From NCBI GenBank assembly GCA_022410635.1, contig JAJVDF010000002.1:3803558-3867557 (forward strand): 64,000 bases of DNA. The letters are read 5' to 3'. How positions within the stretch are numbered: position 1 is the stretch's first letter; every line of letters starts with the position of its first letter. The stretch comes from Tretioscincus oriximinensis. Its lineage: Eukaryota; Chordata; Lepidosauria; Squamata; Gymnophthalmidae. Position numbers and translations under genes: made by a program. Shown in pieces: positions 55,035 to 64,000 of this stretch. The notes under the pieces are model-generated. The model ran no database searches and was not told the origin of the DNA. It saw only the letters and a list, made by a program, of their open reading frames with translations.

Positions 55035-55549
55035 GGGGAATTTTGACACAGTGCCGTTTCAGTGGTAGAGAGCAAGATCTCTGCCAGGAAAACTACACAG
55101 AAGTACCCAAACGTCATTTACAACTAGAAGGCATCCAAGAGCTCTTTTTGCATCTTTATCTCCTTGCACTCCAGGTGTGAGACAAGGAGGTGGCGAATGG
55201 AACTAAATTTGGCTCCTTCCTTCACCAGTAGCTCCCTCTCACTTATTGGGTGCCTTCTAGTTGTAAATGCCCATGGCCCATATAAGTCTAATTATAACCT
55301 CACATAGTTCTCACCACTACCACAAGNCTACAGGTGGAAAAGAGGGAGAGCGGCCTGCATGTTCTGAGGCGAAACTGGACTCATGTCACCCTCCCTTTAA
55401 ACCAGTGTGGATTACTTAGGGCTGTGTGACTAGGTCCTTAGAGGACAAGAAAATAGTAAGACAGCTCCCTCTCCCATATTTCAGCGTGAACTTTCTTAAA
55501 CAAATGTAGACTTACCTACAAAAGCCCGTGCTGCCTACCATTTTCTTGT

Positions 55550-55862
55550 TAGAAGAAGAAGAAGAACTTGGTTCTTATACCCCGCTTTTCTCACCTTACA
55601 AAGGGACTCAAAGCGGCTTACAAGGATATATTTTGCCCGAAGGCTCACATTCTATCTTCCCCACCAGGCTATGGTGGNTCCTATGTATCTACTTGCATTC
55701 AGTTGCAATTTCTTGCAATTCATGCTTTCGAATAGCTGGGTTGGCTAGAGCTACAGGCTAGTGGAAGGTGCTCACCCCTCCCCACTTCCAACACAGGGCT
55801 TCGAAANCCCATCTCCCAGGCGAGAGACGAATTCCTAAGCAACTGAGCTATCCGTGCCTGCT
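55550..55862 (-). repeat. tRNA-derived SINE, full length
   Basis: AGAAGAAGAAGAACTTGGTT (tail), ATACCCCGCTTTTCTCACC, body, GGGCTTCGAAANCCC (B box), CGAATTCCTAAGCAACTGAG (A box), ending GTGCCTG. Confidence 0.9.
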
Positions 55863-56207
55863 AGATCCTAAGGTATTACGAGTCTACTCAAGCTAGAAAT
55901 TCTGTACCCAGATTAGCTTTANAAATTTATTATTGTAATGACTGATTATGATGTAATCCATTTTAAATNTTCTTTGGATCTTGTTTATATAACTTTGTTT
56001 TTATGCAATCATCTGTTTTTATTATTTGTATTGTAAGCCACCCAGAGCCCACTTGTGGGGTGGGGGTGGGGGTATAAATCAAAGAGTAAAGTACAGTAAC
56101 GGATGGTTACTTCTTGCCTTAACATGTATTTTATTTTTTAAAAAATAAATAAATAAATCCAGCTGCTTCCAAGACCCTGGCCACACATGTGCTTTTAAAC
56201 CATCTAA

Positions 56208-56345
56208 GGCCCCATCCACATGAAGCCTTATTCTGGGCAACATCTTGGGGCAGAACATGGCCATCCACATTCGGGGCCTNCCATAGTTTACACTGGCGTG
56301 TGGTTGGCAGGCTCCTATGCTGAGGGTCAGCCCATGTGGACTGCT
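56208..56345. repeat. Fold-back family copy, incomplete
   Basis: GGCCCCATCCACATGAAGCC, TTATTCTGGGCAACATC and GGCCATCCACATTCGGGG match 56812-56980. Confidence 0.5.
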
Positions 56346-56564
56346 GCCAATCTCTCTTGTCTTCCTGGTACTGCACAGAACATATTTATTTACAATCCAC
56401 ATTATAGCCACAGGTCTCAGGTGGATCACAGTAGAGAAATCAGAGAGAAAAAAGTAAAATAAAATTACACGGTTACTTTTTCACACTTAAAAATAGTAAT
56501 TGTGGCTGTTCCTCTAGCAAGGGGAGGCTCTCATAGCACGTTTTAGAGACTGACNATAAAAAGG

Positions 56565-56625
56565 TGGTCAATTTCAGAACAGCCNTGTTAAGTCTTCATT
56601 CAGAAAGTCCAGCAAGGGAGCTAGT
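56565..56625. mobile_element. Penelope-like repeat fragment
   Basis: TTTCAGAACAGCCNTGTTAA, AGAAAGTCCAGCAAGGGAGC, TAGTAGGCAGC. Confidence 0.4.
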
Positions 56626-56639
56626 AGGCAGCATGAGCT

Positions 56640-56980
56640 ATAGTAGGCAATAACCTGTTNCCATTTTAACCTCAAAAATGTAGCTTGAATTTAACCCCCC
56701 AAATGCTAGGCTGTCAGTCTGAAGCCAAAACACAACTCAGTGCTAGATCATTAGCATGACAGTGAGACAATGATAAATGTTGATGAAACTACAGGAGGCA
56801 AGTGACAGAAAGGCCCTATCCATACTGAGCCTTATTCTGGGCTATATCAGGGGCCAGAAGTTGGCCATCCACATGCCAGTGNAGGCCATTCGGGGCCTGC
56901 CATAGTCTGCACTAGCATGTGGATGGCAGGCTCTTAGCCTGAGACAGAGCCCAAAATAAGGTTCAGTGGGGGACAGGGCC
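56640..56980. repeat. Unnamed repeat plus fold-back element (56812-56980)
   Basis: 56640-56811 matches 50080-50236. The fold-back part has left arm GGCCCTATCCATACTGAGCC and TTATTCTGGG, and right arm CCCAAAATAAGG and TTCAGTGGGGGACAGGGCC, with internal CCATCCACATGCCAG and CATGTGGATGGC also inverted. Confidence 0.65.
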
Positions 56981-57224
56981 AACCNGAGCATCCTCAAGTC
57001 CAAGATTGTGCAAGATTATTTAAACCCACATGATGCTGCCAACCAGGCCGGTACACCAATTACCAGAAACATGAGCCAAAGCCAGCCAGGCCCCAGAGTA
57101 GGTGCACCAAGAACTTGCCCTGAATAGAAGTAAGGAAGCGAAGGGCGTCTGGTTGAAGGGCACATTTGAGGCTCTTTCTGCTGCACCGATCCAATCTTAG
57201 TAAAGGGGGCTACCAACCGCATAC

Positions 57225-57345
57225 TTATTTACTTACTTATTTACATTTCTATACCCGAAGGTCTCAAAATGGTTAACAATAAAACCCAATATTAAAACAG
57301 ACACATCTAAAAAGTAGGAAAGGGAGAGCAGTTTTTTCAGCCAAA
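57225..57345 (-). repeat. L2-type 3' tail
   Basis: ACTTATTTACTTACTTATTT, CTATACCCGAAGGTCTC and AAAACCCAATATTAAAAC. Confidence 0.55.
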
Positions 57346-57351
57346 GGCCAG

Positions 57352-57965
57352 GCTAAGAGAACATAAGAGGAGCCCTGCTGAATCGGACCAGAGCCCATCC
57401 AGTCCGGCCTTCTGTTCATATAGTGGCCCATCAATTGCACCCGGGGAAGTCTGCAACAGAAGAGGGCAAACCTTCTTCACCTGTTTTCGACTCCTTAGAA
57501 ATGGCATTTCAGGAGCACTGCCTGCTGCTCCATTTCAGGGGCAGCATCAAAAGATCCATCCTAGTTACTGCTCTTTATACCCTTGGCATGAATGGCTCAG
57601 TCGCTGAGGAAACGNCCTCTCACCTGGGAGATGGGGTTTGGAAGCCCTGTGTGGGACGTGGGGAGNGCTGAGCACCTTCCACTAGCCTGTAGCTCTAGCC
57701 AGCCCAGCTATTCGAAAGCAAGAATTGCAAGAAATTGCAACTGGATTGCAAGTAGATACATGGGAACCACCACAGCCTGGTGGGGAAGATAGAATGANAG
57801 CCTTCGGGGGGAAAATACCCTTGAAAGCCACTTTGAATCCCTTTGAAAGGTGAGAAAAGTGGGCTATAAGAACCTAACTGCCACCACCTCTTGTGGAAGC
57901 AAATCCCACAGACGTGGAAAATAAACCTTCCCCTCGTCAGGCCTCACTCTTCTGCCCATCCGTTC
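57352..57965 (-). mobile_element. CR1 3' fragment split by a SINE
   Basis: 57352-57585 (GAACATAAGAGGAGCCCTGC to TTATACCCTTGGC) resumes at 57874-57965 (CTGCCACCACCTCTTGTGG, AAGCAAATCCCACAGACG, CTCACTCTTCTGCCCATCC). A sense SINE lies between. Confidence 0.8.
57586..57873 (+). repeat. tRNA-derived SINE, full length, inserted in CR1
   Basis: AATGGCTCAGTCGCTGAGGA (A box), GGGGTTTGGAAGCCCTG (B box), AGCACCTTCCACTAGCCTG, ATTCGAAAGCAAGAATTGC, TGAAAGGTGAGAAAAGTGGG tail. Confidence 0.88.
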
Positions 57966-58139
57966 CAAAGCGTGCAGGCAAGGGGACGGGCAAGCCCCAC
58001 AGCCGTCTATGCCAGCCCTCTATTCCCAGGTGAGCCCCAAGGAAGCCCAGAAGGGCCCCGGGGGGGGTAAAGGCGGCGCTTCAGTGCGTCAAGGCGAGCG
58101 CTGAGGTCTCCTAGCTCTTTGCACGCGCAAATAATCCCA

Positions 58140-58974
58140 NNNNNNNNNNNNNNNNNNNNNNNNNNNNNNNNNNNNNNNNNNNNNNNNNNNNNNNNNNNNN
58201 NNNNNNNNNNNNNNNNNNNNNNNNNNNNNNNNNNNNNNNNNNNNNNNNNNNNNNNNNNNNNNNNNNNNNNNNNNNNNNNNNNNNNNNNNNNNNNNNNNNN
58301 NNNNNNNNNNNNNNNNNNNNNNNNNNNNNNNNNNNNNNNNNNNNNNNNNNNNNNNNNNNNNNNNNNNNNNNNNNNNNNNNNNNNNNNNNNNNNNNNNNNN
58401 NNNNNNNNNNNNNNNNNNNNNNNNNNNNNNNNNNNNNNNNNNNNNNNNNNNNNNNNNNNNNNNNNNNNNNNNNNNNNNNNNNNNNNNNNNNNNNNNNNNN
58501 NNNNNNNNNNNNNNNNNNNNNNNNNNNNNNNNNNNNNNNNNNNNNNNNNNNNNNNNNNNNNNNNNNNNNNNNNNNNNNNNNNNNNNNNNNNNNNNNNNNN
58601 NNNNNNNNNNNNNNNNNNNNNNNNNNNNNNNNNNNNNNNNNNNNNNNNNNNNNNNNNNNNNNNNNNNNNNNNNNNNNNNNNNNNNNNNNNNNNNNNNNNN
58701 NNNNNNNNNNNNNNNNNNNNNNNNNNNNNNNNNNNNNNNNNNNNNNNNNNNNNNNNNNNNNNNNNNNNNNNNNNNNNNNNNNNNNNNNNNNNNNNNNNNN
58801 NNNNNNNNNNNNNNNNNNNNNNNNNNNNNNNNNNNNNNNNNNNNNNNNNNNNNNNNNNNNNNNNNNNNNNNNNNNNNNNNNNNNNNNNNNNNNNNNNNNN
58901 NNNNNNNNNNNNNNNNNNNNNNNNNNNNNNNNNNNNNNNNNNNNNNNNNNNNNNNNNNNNNNNNNNNNNNNNNN
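58140..58974. other. Assembly gap (835 N)
   Basis: Unsequenced. The flank at 57990-58139 is strongly GC-rich with CpGs, so the gap may hide a GC-rich exon or CpG island. Confidence 0.99.
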
Positions 58975-59345
58975 GCTGAATTGGGCTACAGCCCATCTAG
59001 TCCAGCCTTCTCGCTCATATAGTGGCCCATCAACTTGAACCTGGGCACTCTGAAGCAGAAGAAGGCAAAATTTTCAACTGTTCTCGACGCCCTGCAAAAG
59101 GCTTTTCAGGAATTCTGCCTGTTGCTCCAGCTCGGAGGCAGTATCAAGGCATCCATCCTAGTAGCTGTTTATACCCTTGGCTTCCATGAACTTGTCTAAT
59201 CCTGTCTTAAAGCTATCCAGGCTGCTAGCTACCCCCTCCTCTTCTGGAAGTAAATTCCATAGGCTGATGACCCTCTGGGTGAAAAATTACTTTCCCTTGT
59301 GTGTCCTCACTCTTCTGCCCATCAGCTTCAAGAAACGTCCCCTTG
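58975..59345 (-). mobile_element. CR1 3' fragment
   Basis: GGGCTACAGCCCATCTAGTC, CTGTTGCTCCAGCTCGGAGG, GGCTGATGACCCTCTGGGTG, CTCACTCTTCTGCCCATCAG, antisense. Confidence 0.85.
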
Positions 59346-59401
59346 GCATTCATCATCATCATCATCAATCATCATCATCATCACCATCATCATCATCATC
59401 T
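59346..59401. repeat. (CAT)n microsatellite
   Basis: CATCATCATCATCATCAATC and a further ATC array with one CACC interruption. Confidence 0.9.
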
Positions 59402-59714
59402 ATAACGCCCCTTCCACCAAAGGGCCGCACAGTTTCAGATAAAATTCAGATAAAACTATAAAATAGCTTAATGCAATACAGAGGGGTATTTGCTGAGATT
59501 AAGTCACTGCATAACCTGTTCCGTTAGAAAAGTTGAAGAGGAAGGCTTTTAAACAGTTCCAGAATGGCTATAAGATGTTCTCTTCAGCTCCATCTTCAGG
59601 TTGGGAGAACATATCAGCACTGTGGAAATTACCTTTCTTTCTACGTTACCCTAAACCCAGGGTGGGCTTTCTGATGAAAGAAAATAGCTTGAGTTCTCTG
59701 AAAGGGGAGAACCA

Positions 59715-59721
59715 GTAGTAA

Positions 59722-59758
<37 letters not shown>
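59715..59758. repeat. (TAG)n microsatellite
   Basis: Thirteen or more TAG units in a row. Confidence 0.95.
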
Positions 59759-59759
<1 letters not shown>

Positions 59760-59831
59760 ACCCCTTCTGAAACTTTTGAAGTAAATAGTAGAATAAAATG
59801 GTGACACTCTAGGTATTATTACACATACATT

Positions 59832-60090
59832 TGAGGCACGGATGCTAAGAGACAGTCTTTCAAGCGAGAGAATCGTTCTTGAAGCCACGTTGGCTGTGGA
59901 GAGGGTTAAGCGCCCTCTACTGGCCAACTCAACTGTTTGAAAGCTAATACATTTGCAAGCAGATTCATGAGTACCACTACTAATTTGGTGAGGAAGATAG
60001 AATACAAGTAAGCCTTTGGGCAAAAATTAATTTGTGTCCCCCCTTTGGGTCAGAAGGGTGGGATACAAAAACCAGGTTCTTCTTCTAAGC
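59832..60090 (+). repeat. tRNA-derived SINE, diverged
   Basis: GAGGCACGGATGCTAAGAGA head, AAGCGCCCTCTACTGGCC, ATGAGTACCACTACTAATTT, CCCTTTGGGTCAGAAGGG tail, GTTCTTCTTCT end. Confidence 0.7.
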
Positions 60091-60094
60091 ATCT

Positions 60095-62680
60095 GGAGCT
60101 GCTTTATTAGTTCTGCATGTTTGTTTTTTTCTTTGTGTTTCCTTTGCTCTGTCAGATGCTTAACGTTGTCCTGCACCCCACTCCTTGCAAGGATACAGTC
60201 ATGCCTGTGATTTAGACTCTCTTCAAATTTCACAACCCACCCTGGTCTTCAGGGCTTTCCAGAAATCAAATAATCTAAATTCGGCATCTCATTCCATGGG
60301 CACAATAGGCTGTACTTTTTTTGAACAATGGGCGCAGACAGATTTCCCTTTTTCTCTTGCCCAGTCTCTGACTTTGTGAACTTTCTTACACCGTACAAAT
60401 CCACCAAGCCAAGCCTCACCCTGCCTCTTCACTGTTGCGTTGAAGTGAGGGCCCTGGCTGCAATTCCAGTTTCCTTTTCTATTTCTGTAGAACGCCGTTA
60501 CCATGATACCATGAGTGAAAAAATAATAGCAGTTATAGGATTACACTTTTGCGCAAAAGTGATATTTTTAACCAAAAAGAAGGGGAAAGGCGTCACTGAT
60601 CAGATCATGTCTTGTGGCCTCAGGGGAGCAACAAGGGAAGCAGAAAGCGTCGACGGAAAGTTATGGGGCAGATGCCCACCTTCACCCGGTCTGTGCTAGA
60701 CTGAGTGGCAGCTACTGGATTTCAATATAGCAACCCTACCCCAACCCTNTACACTTTCCTTATCTTCAATTTGGGCATTTATGAAGAAGACTTAATACAG
60801 GAGAAGGTAGAGGTAATCAGAGGATACCAAATATAGGAAAGCTTGAGGATGGATTTACAGGTGAAAAGTGTGATTGGGGTCTGTGCCTTTACAGTTTGGT
60901 GGGCCCAATAAAAAGAACATTTTTTAATGTGGTGTGACTGCAGCCAAACTTTAGGGATATTTTCACTGTATTTAATTTTCCTCTTTTACTTCTCCACTTC
61001 TGTTTATTCCATCAGTTGATTACCTTTCACTTACTTCTGTTTACTGGTATCCGGAAACGTCACTAATGATTATGCTGACTCTTTGACAATATCAGCTGGA
61101 CATTTCTGATATAGGGTAACCTTGCTGAACTCNTTGTGAACTAATTGGCAGGTTTCCGCCAAGAGAAGTAAAGTAAGTATGAAGAACTAGGTTAAGTAGC
61201 ATTCCACGAATGAGTGACGATTCAGTGATTTNAGTGTGATAGCTTCCTTTGTTCTATTTTTTTTTGAGCATCCTGTCATTATGATGCAGTCTAAGCACAC
61301 ATGGAAAGTTCCAACTGAACTTGAAATGAGCCAATGTGTCTCCGTGGGCTTTCCGAAGTCTTTTCTTTGACAGTGTCTCCCGATTTATATTGTGCAGAAT
61401 TATTACTTTTAATTCTTTTCTGGTTCTTATGGCCTAAATACTTTGATTTCAAAGAAAATGTTTCCNGGTCAGTTATATCTTATGGAATATATGGGCTGGT
61501 GATTTGATAAATGATTGAATATCTTGTTTTGCTAACTGCGAGAACTTCCCCATGCCTGGCTGTTTTTTTAAAAACGCATTCGCCATCCGCCCCACATACC
61601 TTCAAACTTCCAGACTGTTCCAACACATTGCTTGGCAATCTCATCACATGCTGTGCTTGTCTTACCACAATCCCCAGCATTCTCTGCAATCCTACCTACA
61701 ATTCCCAAGCATTCTCTGCGAGCCAAAAGCCAATGAACTTTTACATGTCGCCCCAAAGTCAGCGAGATTTGCCAAGTTCACATTGCTTAATGTCCCCACG
61801 AAGCTTTCTCTGGATTTTACAAAATGCCTGCTGTTGAATCGCACAAACTGCAAGGCTATAAATTCCGTGACAAATGACCTAGCGAGGGGATCACTGTACA
61901 TGTGTGACCTCATGGGGTGGATTGAAGGTGCTGTTGCTACCAACTCAGTAGAAACTGTGCATGGGGATGTGGCCTCAATCTTAGTGATTACTTCATGCAA
62001 CTAATAAAAAAGCTTTCAGTCAAATCAATATCTTCAGCTTGTTCTTTTAAGCCAAGAAGGTTTTCACATTGTGAGTGGTTCTCAAGGTCTTTTTACCTAA
62101 GCATTGAAGTCTTTTATTTTCTCTTGAGTTGTGGCTTGCTGAGCACCAATGAGGGTATGAGACTCAGCAATATGTCAATAGTTTTTGGCTCAAGCCTCAA
62201 TTCCTACACTTTCTATGTGTGATGTGCCATTCTTTGGTGAGATCTTGTTGGANTTGCTCAAGTTTTACTTTCAGAGAAACAACTTGTCCTATTTTCTCAC
62301 TAGGCAGTTTCTTCACTAGACGTGTTATTTTCTGCTTCCTTCCCTGTTGATGTTTTTTGGCCTTATTCTTTCCCGGGTATCCCAGTGGTATCCCTAGAGT
62401 ATCCCTTTTGTTTTTAGTTTTAAACCACTACCACCCCATGGTGGGAAGCATTCTAGGACTTTTTGGGGTGTNTCAACTGACCTATCAATTGTTAAATAAT
62501 GTTCAACCTTTTTCTATGGCCTTTTAAATCTAACTACTAGCCGTGATCTGAAGGTGCACATGCATGGAGGAATGACATAGTATGGATGACCACCTGATAC
62601 AAGGCGATGGTGGAGGCAGTCAGACACATGTATGGCATTCCTCCATGCCTATGCTCCCTCAGACTACTGTTTCTTAATGG
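60095..62680. other. Unassigned sequence
   Basis: 61511-62004 is open in several frames on both strands but has no recognisable protein content. A small direct repeat, AGCATTCTCTGCAATCC and AGCATTCTCTGCGAGCC, lies near 61680-61725. No gene supported. Confidence 0.4.
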
Positions 62681-62689
62681 TTGCATAAA

Positions 62690-62900
62690 TGAACTAGAGT
62701 CAGAAAATACAAGGCACTAAGTTTGTGGATTATTCCAAACCAAGCAGAATTGTAAAAACCAAAAGTCTGTGAAGAGTTCCAAGAGAACTTCTGCTGGCTG
62801 AACATTGGGGCAGTNTGAGAAAATGCACTGCAACCCACCCCCCAAAAGAGGGGGAAAGATTAAGCTACACCTATGTGCTGTGCTAGCTGTGTATGACCAG
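62690..62900 (+). mobile_element. Possible old CR1 RT fragment
   Basis: The remnant TKFVDYSK followed by KSVKSS and GWLNIG-like text resembles the FADDTKL region of classical CR1, strongly decayed. Confidence 0.25.
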
Positions 62901-63467
62901 GGCTCCAAAGTTTTAACCACAAAGCAGTTGAATCAAGAATTTCCTGATAATATGGTTTATCTGTTTGCATGCACCTCATTCATACCTTTACAATATTTTC
63001 TGAGTTTTGTCATTCTGTCAGTTTTTAACATGTGAGATTTTCTGTGCGTGTGACAAACTCTTCCATTAGCCATTCTATTTGCTGCTTGTCAGGAAAAAGT
63101 ACAGAAGTTCCTCCTCCCGAGTGCTACTGGGTAGTTGCTCTCAATATTAGATCCCTTTGCTTTTTGCCCTCACAGTTTCTTGCCAAAACTATTCACACAT
63201 CACAATAATTTCCCAATAACTCTGAATAGCAGTTTAACAAATGGTTTTGCTGGCTCTAGAACCCCAAATGTATCAGGTGAGGCAAATGCAGCACAGATTC
63301 AACTTGTCAGTAGATTATTGACCCTGCCTGGATGCAGCCCAAGTAAGAAATACCTTTTCCCCAGATCTTTGATTCTTAGAGTCTTTTGGGATTTTGTCTT
63401 GCTAGGGAAGGTGGTTAGGTTTCAAGGAAAGTGGGAAGAATCTATTTTTAATTTGCACTTCTATCTT

Positions 63468-63540
63468 TTATGATTGTTACTCAAACTGGGATCTGTGGTG
63501 AAGGAAAGGATATAAATGTCTAATAATAAATAAATAAAAA
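63468..63540 (+). repeat. L2-type 3' end
   Basis: ACTCAAACTGGGATCTGTGG, AAGGAAAGGATATAAATGTC and an AATAAATAAATAAA tail. Confidence 0.6.
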
Positions 63541-63739
63541 TAGTGAAAAGTGGCAGGCTAGTGAGGAGATTATGACCTTGATTGACTATCTACTAACTGC
63601 AACATCTATGAGAGCCAGTGGTTAGAGGGTTAACCTTGGAGCAGTAGTGGGAGCTGTGTGAGAATCTTGCACATTTGTTAGAAATAGCTACGGCACACGA
63701 GTACAGAAATGCTCATCAACTCATGCAGGGATTTTTACT

Positions 63740-63880
63740 GGAATTTTACTAGTTATCAGAGCTGGGAGTGCCACCACAAATGATGTCACTTCCAGTCTCT
63801 GCTTCTGGAAATGGCCCCTGCACATGATGTCACTTCTGGTCCTGCCCCAGAGTGACATCAAAAANTTTTGCTCATGCTTT
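63740..63880. repeat. Dispersed repeat with TGATGTCACTTCC motifs
   Basis: AATGATGTCACTTCCAGTCT, GCTTCTGGAAATGGCCCC, GATGTCACTTCTGGTCC; same family as 25748-25900 and 38430-38960. Confidence 0.5.
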
Positions 63881-64000
63881 GAGTGTGAATAAAAGCCCAA
63901 ACAACTGAGATTTTTGGGATCCAAGGCTAAAATTTCCTGGCCGGAAAACTCCCACCACTGCTGGAGGACCCGTCCAACTGTACGATTCCATGATTTAAGG

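Noticed and set aside
58019..58035. Plus-strand CAG|GTGAGC donor-like site in the GC-rich flank
   Set aside because: No acceptor or convincing coding frame on the plus strand leads to it.
58007..58996. Long open frames across the second gap
   Set aside because: Almost entirely Ns. The short GC-rich part (LGDLSARLDALKRRL) is open but not identifiable; it is only noted as a possible exon region.
61511..62004. Overlapping open frames on both strands
   Set aside because: Several frames are open at once, a compositional effect, and no protein similarity is apparent.

Overview
The window is non-coding-rich vertebrate nuclear DNA, most likely from a squamate reptile (lizard). It carries many CR1 LINE fragments, L2 and L1 LINEs, Sauria-type tRNA-derived SINEs with BovB-like tails, hAT and Tc1/mariner-type miniature elements, two solo LTRs and several fold-back elements. 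Isolated single-N bases and two long N runs (26245-27106, 58140-58974) show a draft assembly.

The one host gene I can support is the 3' half of a PKDCC (vertebrate lonesome kinase, VLK) family gene on the minus strand, spread over 52792 to 42171. Six exons (126, 272, 80, 105, 177 and 104 coding bp) have AG/GT borders and matching phases, and join into one frame of 287 residues plus a stop. They cover the end of the N lobe, the catalytic region with its D-L-D-D metal-binding motif, and the cysteine-rich secreted C-terminus. The N-terminal exons are not visible; they may lie in the 58140-58974 gap or beyond the window. As far as I can judge from memory of mammalian PKDCC, the divergence suggests a PKDCC-like paralog.

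Layout. 1-2690: nothing recognised. 2690-3160: probable solo LTR. 3500-4400: fold-back element and two exon-like open stretches. 4416-8400: long minus-strand CR1 split by a 451-bp solo LTR with a perfect 5-bp target duplication. 8950-10925: SINE, CR1 and L2 remnants. 11165-15350: a CR1 holding a 3.7-kb L1, which holds a further 514-bp insertion; both insertions have target duplications. 16930-19320: an assembly-like duplication, fold-back elements and a mariner-type mini-element. 20000-41500: a dense mosaic of SINE, CR1, hAT, fold-back and hairpin elements around the first gap. 42171-52792: the kinase gene, whose introns hold a 1.6-kb L2, CR1s and SINEs. 53000-64000: more CR1 and SINE pieces, the second gap and microsatellites.

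The most unusual repeat is a family of at least nine copies with a TATA-like box and a short hairpin flanked by CTGAAGAA and GAAA. This resembles a hammerhead-ribozyme core as found in Penelope-like retroelements. Some copies are head-to-head inverted dimers, and one has a 12-bp flanking duplication.
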